From NCBI RefSeq assembly GCF_001244995.1, contig NZ_LN869529.1:2188957-2252956 (forward strand): a stretch of 64,000 bases of DNA. Reading direction: 5' to 3'. The notes beneath the pieces are model-generated. The model was not told the origin of the DNA. It did not search any database and saw only the letters and a list, made by a program, of their open reading frames with translations. Position 1 is the first letter of the stretch. Each line of letters starts with the position of its first letter. Made by a program: the position numbers and the translations under genes. The stretch is from Intestinimonas massiliensis (ex Afouda et al. 2020) (GTDB lineage Bacteria; Bacillota; Clostridia; Oscillospirales; Oscillospiraceae). Shown in pieces: positions 34,457-41,875 of the stretch.

Positions 34457-35115
34457 TGGCTGGTCTTACTGGACGCGCATTGATCGCATCTCGCTGCGCA
34501 AAGTTTTTTAAGGACGGTGATTTTGTCAATCTGGGCATCGGCCTGCCCCTGCTATGCGTAAACTACCTGCCCGAGGGCGTCCGTCTTTGGCTGGAGGCTG
34601 AGATTGGCATCGTCGGCTGCGGCGCCTCTCCCAAGTGGGAAGACGCAGACCCCGATCTCATCGACGCTGGCGGACAGCCCGCGTCGATAATCATGGGCGG
34701 CAGCGTGTGCGACCACGCCACCTCCTTCGCCTTCATCCGCGGCGGCCATATTGATGCTACGGTGCTGGGCACCCTTCAGGTGGACCAGGAGGGTAACATC
34801 GCCAACTGGACCGTTCCCGGCAAGCTGGTCCCCGGGATGGGCGGAGCCATGGACCTCTGCGCCGGCGTCAAAAAGATCGTGGTGGCCACTGACCACTGTG
34901 AGAAAAGCGGTCAATCTAAGATTCTGAAAAAGTGCACCCTGCCCCTCACCGGTGCGAAATGCGTCACCGATATCGTCACCGAGCGGTGCTACTTCGAGGT
35001 CACCCCTGACGGCTTGGTCATCCGAGAGCTGGCCCCCGGTTATACGGTCGACGATATCCGTGCTTGTACGGAGGCAGACTTCATCGTCCCCGATGAAATT
35101 GGCGTAATGGAATAA
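34456..35115 (+). CDS. Acyl-CoA:acid CoA-transferase, subunit B
   Basis: This 219-residue beta subunit carries the catalytic glutamate region as AEIGIVGCGASP (about 48-59), where family members have E(N/S)G, and the conserved NLGIGLPLLCVNYLP near the N-terminus. GGVMGGSVCDHA-type and GKLVPGMGGAMDLCAG segments also match. The ATG overlaps the TAA of subunit A, and GGAGG at 34442-34446 serves it. Substrate is uncertain; butyryl/acetoacetyl is the most common pairing in this lineage. Confidence 0.88.
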   Translation: MAGLTGRALIASRCAKFFKDGDFVNLGIGLPLLCVNYLPEGVRLWLEAEIGIVGCGASPKWEDADPDLIDAGGQPASIIMGGSVCDHATSFAFIRGGHIDATVLGTLQVDQEGNIANWTVPGKLVPGMGGAMDLCAGVKKIVVATDHCEKSGQSKILKKCTLPLTGAKCVTDIVTERCYFEVTPDGLVIRELAPGYTVDDIRACTEADFIVPDEIGVME

Positions 35116-35192
35116 GTCCGTCCTCCGAAATCAGAACCGTCAGGCTTGCGAGGTTAAAATTCCGTGCGATAAACGATCAGGAGAATGTGTCA

Positions 35193-35222
35193 TGCGGCGG
35201 CCGCCTATGGGTGGCCGCCGCA
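35193..35222 (+). terminator. Hairpin after the CoA-transferase genes
   Basis: TGCGGCGGCC pairs with GGCCGCCGCA around a 10-base loop, 78 bases after the subunit B stop. There is no strong T-run, so it may be a weak terminator. Confidence 0.4.
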
Positions 35223-35284
35223 CCTGCTTTCTACGCCGAAAACCGGTCGAACTCCTTAAGCGCTTCCCCATCACAAGGGCAAAA

Positions 35285-36310
35285 TTATGTTGTGTAGGTT
35301 CCCACCGTCACCCCGGTGTAGTACCACGCCACGATCTCCTGCCAGGTCCTGCCCTGCTTGGCCAGGGCGTTGGCCCCGTATTGGCTCAGGCCCACCCCGT
35401 GGCCGTAGCCGGTGACGTGGAAGGTGATCCCCTCCGGCCCCGCCGACGCGGTAAAGTGGGTGGAGCGCAGGTCGAACAGGGTCCGCAGGGCCGTGCCCTT
35501 CACCGTCACGCCCCCCACGTCCACGGTCTCCACCCCTCCGTTGGAGGTGGGGACTGTATTTTGGAACCAGCCCGCCGCCTCTCCGGACAGGTCGGCCTGG
35601 GGGTACTGGGCCAGGAAGGCCGTTTTGAACTCCTCCAGGGGCACCGTCACCTGGCTGCGGTAGCCGGGAACCTCCTCCCCCTCGGGGGAGGCCACCCCGG
35701 TGAGGTAGGGCACGCTGCCCCCCCAGACCTCCACCGCATCCAGGGTGCTCCCCGCCGCCGAAGAGAAGAATACCGCGTCGATGGGCCGTCCGCCGTACAG
35801 GATGGCCTGTCCATCGGTGGCGGCCACGGCGTCGGCAATCTTCTGGGTGTAGAGGGGGGCGGCGTCCCCCCAGTTGGCCGCCGCCTGGGCCGGGTCGATG
35901 TACGCCTGGCAGCAGGTGATGTCAGTGCATACGTCGGCGTCGGTGTGGCCGGCCACCGGGCCGTTGAGCATCTTGTAGAGGGTGTACGTCCGGGCGGTGG
36001 CCGCCTGGGCCTTCAGGGCCTCCGGCTCGAAGGAGGCGGGCATCTCCGCCGCCACCACCCGCCACAGATAGTCGGCCATGGACAGGGCGGTCACCGTGCC
36101 GTCGGCCTGTTTCACCCGCACCACCGTCTCTCCGTCGCTCTTTCCCGCCCATTCCTCCGCCGGGCGAACCGACGCCCGGTCAATGGGGAGGGTGGCGGTG
36201 GGCAGGCTCTCGCTCTCCTCCGGCGCGGGGGTGGGTCCGCCCAGGAACACCATGGGCCAAAGGAAGAGCAGCAGCAGCAGCGCCAGAGCCGTGACTACCA
36301 CTGGTTTCAT
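35285..36310 (-). CDS. spoIID: Stage II sporulation protein D (SpoIID) / SpoIID-LytB domain protein
   Basis: SpoIID is a membrane-anchored lytic transglycosylase that trims peptidoglycan during forespore engulfment. The 341 residues start with one N-terminal membrane helix (ALALLLLLFLWPMVFL), then the SpoIID domain: MADYLWRVVAAEMPASFEPEALKAQAATARTY segment at about 105-135 with the catalytic-glutamate motif AAEMPASFEPEA, DITCCQAY, and the C-terminal GYGHGVGLSQYGANALA. ATG 36310 follows ACGGAGGAACG. It is monocistronic. Its presence supports a sporulating host. Confidence 0.93.
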   Translation of the reverse strand: MKPVVVTALALLLLLFLWPMVFLGGPTPAPEESESLPTATLPIDRASVRPAEEWAGKSDGETVVRVKQADGTVTALSMADYLWRVVAAEMPASFEPEALKAQAATARTYTLYKMLNGPVAGHTDADVCTDITCCQAYIDPAQAAANWGDAAPLYTQKIADAVAATDGQAILYGGRPIDAVFFSSAAGSTLDAVEVWGGSVPYLTGVASPEGEEVPGYRSQVTVPLEEFKTAFLAQYPQADLSGEAAGWFQNTVPTSNGGVETVDVGGVTVKGTALRTLFDLRSTHFTASAGPEGITFHVTGYGHGVGLSQYGANALAKQGRTWQEIVAWYYTGVTVGTYTT

Positions 36311-36443
36311 GTTCGTTCCTCCGTTTCCTTTCCCCCGCATTTTGCAGGAGACATCTTTGGATGTTTCATGCTCCATCCATCCTCGTTTTCCTGTTAGTTT
36401 CTACAAAAATCCTGTAACAGTATGATTTTCTTGGGATTCAGCA

Positions 36444-36472
36444 TTGACGTGCCCCCGGTTCCGTCGTACAAT
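36444..36472 (+). promoter_or_regulatory. Promoter of the citrate synthase gene
   Basis: A -35 TTGACG (36444-36449) and a -10 TACAAT (36467-36472) are separated by 17 bases. Confidence 0.75.
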
Positions 36473-36507
36473 AGGAAAAATTAATTTGGGGCGAGGAGGC
36501 TTTCATC

Positions 36508-37902
36508 ATGCAGAAAGGGCATGGCAATCATAAGCGTGGGAGCGCGGACGCTCTCTCCAAGGGCTTTATCCAAAGTCTATGCGGGGAGTTCCAGAAGCAT
36601 AACTCCATTGACCCCGCCTACTATGAGAATATCGACGTCAAGCGGGGCCTCCGCAACGCCGACGGCACCGGCGTCATGGCCGGCATCACCCAGATCGGCA
36701 ACGTCCAGGGCTACTATATGCAGGACGGCGAGAAGGTCCCTATGGAGGGCCGGCTCATCTACCGCGGCATCAACGTGGAGGACCTGATCCACGGCTTTGT
36801 GTCCGAGGGCCGCTTCGGCTTTGAGGAGACAGCCTATCTGCTGCTGTTCGGCGCCCTGCCCACCCGAGACCAGTTGGCCACCTTCGACCAGGTCCTGGCG
36901 GAGTATCGCCCTCTCCCTCCCGGCTTCACCGAGGATATGATCCTCAAGGCCCCTAGCCCCGACGTGATGAATAAGCTGGGCCGTTCGGTCCTGGCCCTGT
37001 ACTCCTATGATCCCCGGCCGGAGGACACCTCCCTGGAGCACGAGCTGCTCCAGGCCCTGACTCTGGTGGCCCGGTGCCCCACCATCATCGCCCACGCCTT
37101 TGCGGTGAAGCGGCACTATTACGACGAGGAGTCCCTGTACCTCCACCGGCCTCAGGAGGGCCTGAGCATGGCGGAGAATTTCCTCTACTCCGTCCGCCAC
37201 GACAACAAATTTACCGAGCAGGAGGCCCGGCTGCTGGACCTGTGTCTGGTGCTCCATGCCGAACACGGCGGCGGCAACAACTCCGCCTTCGCCTGCCGGG
37301 TGCTCTCCTCCTCCGGCACCGACATCTATTCCGCCATCTCCGCCGCCGTGGGATCGCTGAAGGGTCCCCGCCACGGCGGCGCCAACAAGAAGGTCATGGA
37401 GATGTTCCATTACATCCGCAAGAACGTCAAGGACTGGAAGGACGACGGCGAGGTGAGCGCCTATCTGGACAAACTGCTTCACCGGCGGGCCGGGGATCGC
37501 TCTGGCCTGATCTACGGCATGGGCCACGCCATCTACTCCCTATCCGACCCCCGGGCACGGCTGCTTAAGCAGTTCGCCCGCGGTCTGGCCGAGGAGAAGG
37601 GGATGCTGGACGAGTTTGAGCTGGTGGAGTCGGTGGAGCGCCTCTCTCCCCCTCTCATCAACAAGGCCAAGGGGGAGTACAAGCCGGTCTGCGCCAACGT
37701 GGACCTCTACTCCGGCTTCGTCTATAAGATGCTGGACATCCCCGAGGAGCTCTACACCCCCCTGTTCGCCATGGCCCGCATGGTGGGCTGGTGCGCCCAC
37801 CGGTTGGAGGAGGTCTATAACCCCGGCAACAAGATCATCCGCCCCGCCTATAAGGCCGTGGCCCCGGTCCACCCCTTTGTCCCGCTGGAGGAGCGGGGCT
37901 GA
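36508..37902 (+). CDS. gltA: Citrate synthase (Si-type fold)
   Basis: The enzyme condenses acetyl-CoA with oxaloacetate to citrate, here most likely to feed 2-oxoglutarate and glutamate synthesis in an incomplete TCA cycle. The 464 residues show the active-site histidines in HAEHGGGNNSAFACRV and GMGHAIYSLSDPRA and the catalytic aspartate in CANVDLYSGFVY, plus LKGPRHGGAN. An N-terminal extension of about 40 residues precedes the usual start of the fold. GGCGAGGAGG precedes the ATG. It has its own promoter; no isocitrate dehydrogenase or aconitase lies next to it. Confidence 0.95.
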   Translation: MQKGHGNHKRGSADALSKGFIQSLCGEFQKHNSIDPAYYENIDVKRGLRNADGTGVMAGITQIGNVQGYYMQDGEKVPMEGRLIYRGINVEDLIHGFVSEGRFGFEETAYLLLFGALPTRDQLATFDQVLAEYRPLPPGFTEDMILKAPSPDVMNKLGRSVLALYSYDPRPEDTSLEHELLQALTLVARCPTIIAHAFAVKRHYYDEESLYLHRPQEGLSMAENFLYSVRHDNKFTEQEARLLDLCLVLHAEHGGGNNSAFACRVLSSSGTDIYSAISAAVGSLKGPRHGGANKKVMEMFHYIRKNVKDWKDDGEVSAYLDKLLHRRAGDRSGLIYGMGHAIYSLSDPRARLLKQFARGLAEEKGMLDEFELVESVERLSPPLINKAKGEYKPVCANVDLYSGFVYKMLDIPEELYTPLFAMARMVGWCAHRLEEVYNPGNKIIRPAYKAVAPVHPFVPLEERG

Positions 37903-38035
37903 CCCCTGTATTCAAAGCGTGCCAGAATTCACCGTTTCTTCATAAAAAATCCGATCCTCTGTCACAGTTTTGGGATAGGCTCTTCTCAGAAAGAAAAAGT
38001 ATCCCGGTCCGCCGGGGTAAAAGGAAGGGTTCTGT

Positions 38036-38569
38036 ATGAGTAAGACATTTTCCCGTGTTCTGTGGATCATCTCCGGTGTGCTCCTCATCCTGTGTGGCAT
38101 TCTGTGTCTCTCCCGGCCCGTGGTGGCCCTCGCCGCCATCTCCTTGTTTTTGGGCCTGTCTATGTTGTTCTCCGGCATCGTGGACATCGTCATCTTCGCC
38201 CGGGGGCGGGACCGGATGGTGGGCTCCGTCTGGTTCCTGGTGGACGGCATCCTGACCGTACTCCTGTCCCTGTTCGTTCTGTTCGACCAGGCCTTTACCG
38301 CCCTGTCGCTCCCCTTCATCTTCGGCATGTGGCTGCTGTTCTCCGGCGTCTCCAAGTTCGTCAACTCCTTTGACCTGCGGCGCCTGGGCGTCCGGGGCTG
38401 GGGCTGGTTCACCGCACTGGGCGTCCTGCTGGCGTTTGGTGGGTTCTTTTCCTTCCTGGACCCGGTAGCGGGCGCCCTGACCCTGAGCATCCTGGCGGGC
38501 GCCCTGCTGATCCTCCAGGGACTGTCCTCCATCCTGCGGGCCTGCTTCTCCGGCCGGTTTCTCCTGTAA
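38036..38569 (+). CDS. HdeD/DUF308-family membrane protein
   Basis: This 177-residue protein has about six predicted membrane helices arranged as three tandem hairpins, the DUF308 (HdeD-like) pattern. Repeated G-rich helix starts appear as LWIISGVLLILCGILCL, FLGLSMLFSGIVDIVIFARG and GVLLAFGGFFSFLDPVAGA. HdeD is linked to acid resistance in Escherichia coli, but most DUF308 proteins are uncharacterised. AAGGAAGGG precedes the ATG. It is monocistronic, ending at a strong shared terminator. Confidence 0.88.
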   Translation: MSKTFSRVLWIISGVLLILCGILCLSRPVVALAAISLFLGLSMLFSGIVDIVIFARGRDRMVGSVWFLVDGILTVLLSLFVLFDQAFTALSLPFIFGMWLLFSGVSKFVNSFDLRRLGVRGWGWFTALGVLLAFGGFFSFLDPVAGALTLSILAGALLILQGLSSILRACFSGRFLL

Positions 38570-38579
38570 GCTTCTTTGC

Positions 38580-38619
38580 AAAGCGCCCGGACTGACGTGT
38601 GTCAGTCCGGGCGCTTTTT
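38580..38619. terminator. Bidirectional terminator between the DUF308 gene and the acetyltransferase gene
   Basis: AAAGCGCCCGGACTGAC pairs with GTCAGTCCGGGCGCTTT around GTGT, and is followed by a T-run. Confidence 0.9.
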
Positions 38620-38622
38620 CTT

Positions 38623-39342
38623 TTATGGAAAAGCCCAGAACATCCGTCCTTCGGACAGCTCCATCCCCACCCGGCGCTGGAGGGCCAGGGAGGCCGTGTT
38701 GGTGTAGAACACCTGGCCGAAAGCCAGTTGCCCCCGCTCCAGCGCCAGATTGACGGCGCTGCGCTGGAGGATCTCCCCCAGGCCCAGACGGCGGCGGTGG
38801 GGCAGCACCTCCAAAAGGCCGATGGAGCCCTCCTCGTGGAAGCCCACGAAGCCGGCCGGCTCCCGTTCTCCCTCCAGGAAGGCCCCCAGCATCCCCCGGC
38901 GCAGGGCCCCCTGCATATAGGGCAGCCCACCGAAGTCATTCTCATAGTGCTCCACCAGCCAGGGGGCCCACTCGGGGCCCAGACGCCGCACCGTCCCGTC
39001 GAAGGCAGGCACCGCCAGGGGCTCCACCCCCGGGTAAAGGGCGGAGTAGCAGATCTGCTTGGCGGAAAAGCCCAGCCGCGCTTCCGCCGAGCGCAGATAG
39101 AACATCTCATGGCCTACAAAGAGGTCGCAGCCGCCGCTCACCAGAGCCAGGAGCTCCCCCGCCGCCGCCTGGTCGGCGGCACTCATCATCCAGGCGCCGC
39201 TGGCCTCGTCGTACAGGAGGATGCCCCGCTCCCCCGCCCAGCAGACCCGGGCGCTGCCCCGGCGCAGCACCTCCAGCAGATTGGCGTAGAGGGCCCGGTC
39301 CCGGTTCAGGCGGGCCAGAGCCCCGCTCATGTCGTTTGTCAT
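38623..39342 (-). CDS. GNAT-family N-acetyltransferase
   Basis: In this 239-residue protein the C-terminal half (about 115-239) has the GNAT acetyl-CoA fold: PAGFVGFHEEGSIGLLEVLPHRRRLGLGEILQRSAVNLAL, with the R/Q-x-x-G-x-G-like loop as RRRLGLG. The N-terminal half resembles the two-lobed form of this family. The substrate is unknown. Its ATG overlaps the stop of the VanS-like kinase gene by 4 bases, so the two are translated from one message and probably act in one response. Confidence 0.85.
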   Translation of the reverse strand: MTNDMSGALARLNRDRALYANLLEVLRRGSARVCWAGERGILLYDEASGAWMMSAADQAAAGELLALVSGGCDLFVGHEMFYLRSAEARLGFSAKQICYSALYPGVEPLAVPAFDGTVRRLGPEWAPWLVEHYENDFGGLPYMQGALRRGMLGAFLEGEREPAGFVGFHEEGSIGLLEVLPHRRRLGLGEILQRSAVNLALERGQLAFGQVFYTNTASLALQRRVGMELSEGRMFWAFP

Positions 39343-40475
39343 GTTCCCTTCCCTCCAGTGGGCAGGCGTATGACAAAGCTCGTCCGCCGCCCGTCGGTCT
39401 CCGCCCGGATGGAGCCGCCATGGCGCTCCACGATCTCCCGGGCGATGGCCAGGCCCAGCCCGGCCCCGCCGGTGCGGGTGGAGCGGGCCTGATCCAGCCG
39501 GTAAAACTTACGAAAGATGTTGGTCAGCTCCTGCTCAGGGATCTCCAGCCCCTCGTTGCGGATGGCGATCTCCACCTCTTCCCCCTCCCGGCGGGCCTCG
39601 ATGTCCACCTGGCCGCCCACCGTGGAGTAGCTGACGGCGTTGCGCAGCACGTTGTCAAAAACCCGTGCCAGCTTGTCCGGGTCCCCCCGGGTGGTGAGCT
39701 GCGGGGTGATGTCGGTGCGGCAGGTCAGCTCCTTTTCCGCAAACAGGGGGTAAAACTCGTCGGCCAGCTGTTCCAGCAGGATGGACAGATGGATGACGCA
39801 GCGCTCCTGCCCCGCGCCCTGGAGGTCCATGCGGGTGATATCGAAAAACTCGCTGATGAGCTCCTCCAGCCGCCGGGCCTTGTCCAGGGCGATGCCGGTG
39901 TATTTGGCCCGCTGCTCCGGGGTGAGCCCCGGCTCGTCGTGGAGCAGGTTGAGGTAGCCCAGCACCGAGGTCAGGGGCGTTTTGAGGTCGTGGGCCAGGA
40001 AGGCCACCAGATCGCCGCGCCGCTGCTCGCTCTCCCGGGCGGCTTCCTCCCGTTCCTTGAGGGCCCGCTCGATGGCGTTCAGGTCCTCCGCCACCGGAGC
40101 CAGCTCCTTGGGCAGTACCACTGGCTGCCCGCTCTCGCTGACCACCTGGCGCACCGCCGCGCCGATCTGGTCCAGCCAGGTGGTAAAGCGGCCCAGGGCC
40201 AGATAGAAGGCGACGAGCATGAGCACGATGGTCCCCAGCGCCAACAGGCCGGGCTTCTGGTTGCGGACCGTCTGATGATACAGCTCCAGGGCGGCGGCCT
40301 CATCCTGCCCGAACAGGTTCTGGGCCACCCACAGGAAGGCCCGGGCAAAGGGGTCCTGCAGGACCCCGTCCACCACGGTGTGCAGCAGGAGCATCCCCAC
40401 CGCCAGTGCCGCCAGGGTACCTGCCACCACCAGCAGGAGCATTTTCCGTTTCAGCCGGGCATAGCGCTTGTCCAC
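39339..40475 (-). CDS. VanS-like sensor histidine kinase without an adjacent response regulator
   Basis: The 378-residue kinase has two membrane helices (about 12-32 and 75-96) flanking a short extracellular loop, then HAMP-like and HisKA domains with the phosphoacceptor H in LAHDLKTPLTSVLGYLNLL (about 160), and a HATPase domain with DPDKLARVFDNVLRNAVSY (N box), and G boxes in GGAGLGLAIAREIVERHGG. The HisKA stretch matches the VanS group from glycopeptide resistance closely. The start is GTG with GGAGG upstream. No regulator gene adjoins it; a VanR-like regulator lies about 12 kb away at 52038-52727. Confidence 0.92.
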   Translation of the reverse strand: MDKRYARLKRKMLLLVVAGTLAALAVGMLLLHTVVDGVLQDPFARAFLWVAQNLFGQDEAAALELYHQTVRNQKPGLLALGTIVLMLVAFYLALGRFTTWLDQIGAAVRQVVSESGQPVVLPKELAPVAEDLNAIERALKEREEAARESEQRRGDLVAFLAHDLKTPLTSVLGYLNLLHDEPGLTPEQRAKYTGIALDKARRLEELISEFFDITRMDLQGAGQERCVIHLSILLEQLADEFYPLFAEKELTCRTDITPQLTTRGDPDKLARVFDNVLRNAVSYSTVGGQVDIEARREGEEVEIAIRNEGLEIPEQELTNIFRKFYRLDQARSTRTGGAGLGLAIAREIVERHGGSIRAETDGRRTSFVIRLPTGGKGT

Positions 40476-40505
40476 GGGCGTCCGCCTCCTTCCTCCTGTC
40501 CGTCC

Positions 40506-40534
40506 ATTATATCCGTCTGCTTCCGGAGCGTCAA
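40506..40534 (-). promoter_or_regulatory. Promoter of the VanS-like kinase and acetyltransferase genes
   Basis: A -35 TTGACG (40529-40534) and a perfect -10 TATAAT (40506-40511) are separated by 17 bases on the minus strand. Confidence 0.8.
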
Positions 40535-40612
40535 GACGGGTAAAAAAGCCGATTCTGGCGTGTGAAGCCCCATTCTTCTGGGCAAGATAGCTTCCGAAAG
40601 GAGGGTTTTCCC

Positions 40613-40798
40613 ATGCATGTCAGCATTGAGCGCTCGGGCTGCATCAGCTGCGGCCTGTGCGCCTCCACCTGCCCCGAGGTGTTCCGCATCGGTGACGACG
40701 GTCTGGCCGAGGTCCACCAGCAGCCCGACGGCGGGCTGGAGGACGGTGCCAAAGAGGCCGCCGAGAACTGCCCCGTCAGCGTCATCTACGTGGACTGA
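40613..40798 (+). CDS. Single-cluster [4Fe-4S] ferredoxin
   Basis: The 61-residue protein has cysteines C10, C13 and C16 in CISCGLCASTCPEVF and C53 in NCPVSVI, which ligate one [4Fe-4S] cluster, plus C20. This is the Desulfovibrio/Thermotoga-type single-cluster ferredoxin, an electron carrier that could serve pyruvate:ferredoxin oxidoreductase. ATG 40613 follows GAAAGGAGGG. It is a lone gene between a promoter region shared with the kinase and a strong terminator. Confidence 0.92.
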   Translation: MHVSIERSGCISCGLCASTCPEVFRIGDDGLAEVHQQPDGGLEDGAKEAAENCPVSVIYVD

Positions 40799-40832
40799 AA
40801 AAGTGAGAGGCCCAATGGGCCTCTCACTTTTT
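40797..40832. terminator. Bidirectional terminator after the ferredoxin gene
   Basis: AAAAAGTGAGAGGCCC pairs with GGGCCTCTCACTTTTT around a 4-base loop. The stop codon of the minus-strand gene lies inside it. Confidence 0.9.
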
Positions 40833-41150
40833 CTCCGCCCGCTTTTCCGCTGCGGTCTTTTGATACCAGGCCAGCGTGTCCGCCGGCGTGCGCTCCGGCG
40901 CGGCGTTCATGACCGCTGCCCGCTCCATCAGCCAAGCCCGCATGGCCTCGATACCATCCTCAGTGACGGGATACTGCCGCCGCTCCATCTCCTCGGCATA
41001 TTGCCGGCAGAATGGGCCGTACCAGAGCACCACGGTCATGGTCTCCTCTTTCGGCTTTTCGATCTCATAGCACAGGACGCCGGAGCTGCCGCTCCAGCCG
41101 TTGTCGTTTTGAAAGTGGCTCAGAGTGGGCAGCCACAGCTTCTTTTCCAT
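40824..41150 (-). CDS. Hypothetical protein (108 residues) in an operon with a histidine phosphatase
   Basis: I do not recognise this protein. It begins MEKKLWLPTLSHFQNDNGWSG, has a beta-rich first half (GVLCYEIEKPKEETMTVVLW) and a helical, charged second half ending KTAAEKRAEKK. There is no signal peptide or membrane segment. GGAGGGATC precedes the ATG. It follows the phosphatase gene by 16 bases on the same strand and ends in a terminator, so the two form an operon. Confidence 0.75.
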   Translation of the reverse strand: MEKKLWLPTLSHFQNDNGWSGSSGVLCYEIEKPKEETMTVVLWYGPFCRQYAEEMERRQYPVTEDGIEAMRAWLMERAAVMNAAPERTPADTLAWYQKTAAEKRAEKK

Positions 41151-41166
41151 CCAAGATCCCTCCGTC

Positions 41167-41766
41167 TCAAATGATGGGCCTGTTTTCCTCCCGGACCTGG
41201 CCCACCGTGCCGGTGACCAGCAGCTCCAGAGGGTCCGTCTCCAGCGTGACCCGGTAGCCGCCGCAGTTGGGCAGAAGCCAGTCGTAATACGACCGGTCCG
41301 GCCGGCCGTATTGGGCCAGCAGCCCCATGAACAGGCCGCCGTGGGCCACCACCGCCACCTTCCGCCAGCCCTGCTCCGCCGCGTCCCGCCCGATGGTCCG
41401 GATGGCCCGGACCGCCCGGGGGCGGCTGTCTTCCACCGCCTCGCCGGGGCCAATCTCGCCCCTGGTCCACCGGCGGTAGAGCTCCGTCTGTTTTGCCCGG
41501 CTGTTATCCATGCCCTCCAGGGGGCCGAAATCGGTCTCCCGCAGGTCGTCAATCACCGTGGTCTCCACCCCCGGCCATAGCAGCTCCGCGGTCTGTCTGC
41601 ACCGGAGCATGGGACTGCGGTACAGGTGCTCCACCGGCTCCAGCAGGGGGGCCGTCTTCCGGGCCAGCGCCTCTCCCTCGGGGGCCAGAGGCTGGTCGGA
41701 GGAGCCCACAAAGCGGCGGGCCAGGTTGCCCGGGGTGATGCTGTGGCGCATGAGCAAGAGTTCCAT
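41167..41766 (-). CDS. Histidine phosphatase superfamily (phosphoglycerate-mutase-like) protein
   Basis: The 199-residue cytoplasmic enzyme has the phosphate-binding LLMRHSITPGN (RHS form of the RHG motif, catalytic H at about 8), a second arginine in YRSPMLRCRQTAEL, a glutamate region ETDFGPLEGM and the second histidine in VVAHGGLFMGLL. The pattern fits the cobalamin-type phosphatase/alpha-ribazole phosphatase (CobC) and similar branches, but substrate cannot be assigned. AAAGGAG precedes the ATG. Confidence 0.88.
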   Translation of the reverse strand: MELLLMRHSITPGNLARRFVGSSDQPLAPEGEALARKTAPLLEPVEHLYRSPMLRCRQTAELLWPGVETTVIDDLRETDFGPLEGMDNSRAKQTELYRRWTRGEIGPGEAVEDSRPRAVRAIRTIGRDAAEQGWRKVAVVAHGGLFMGLLAQYGRPDRSYYDWLLPNCGGYRVTLETDPLELLVTGTVGQVREENRPII

Positions 41767-41833
41767 CTCTCTGTGTATCTCCTTTCATTGACCAGTCCCG
41801 TCATTTTACCACAATCCCGCGCCCGATGCAAAC

Positions 41834-41862
41834 GCCCCCGGAGCCCGCTGAGCTCCGGGGGC
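41834..41862 (-). terminator. Terminator after the ABC exporter operon
   Basis: GCCCCCGGAGC pairs with GCTCCGGGGGC around a 7-base loop, 14 bases after the exporter gene's stop on the minus strand, followed by GTTTGC. Confidence 0.65.
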
Positions 41863-41875
41863 CGTCCATATCGTC

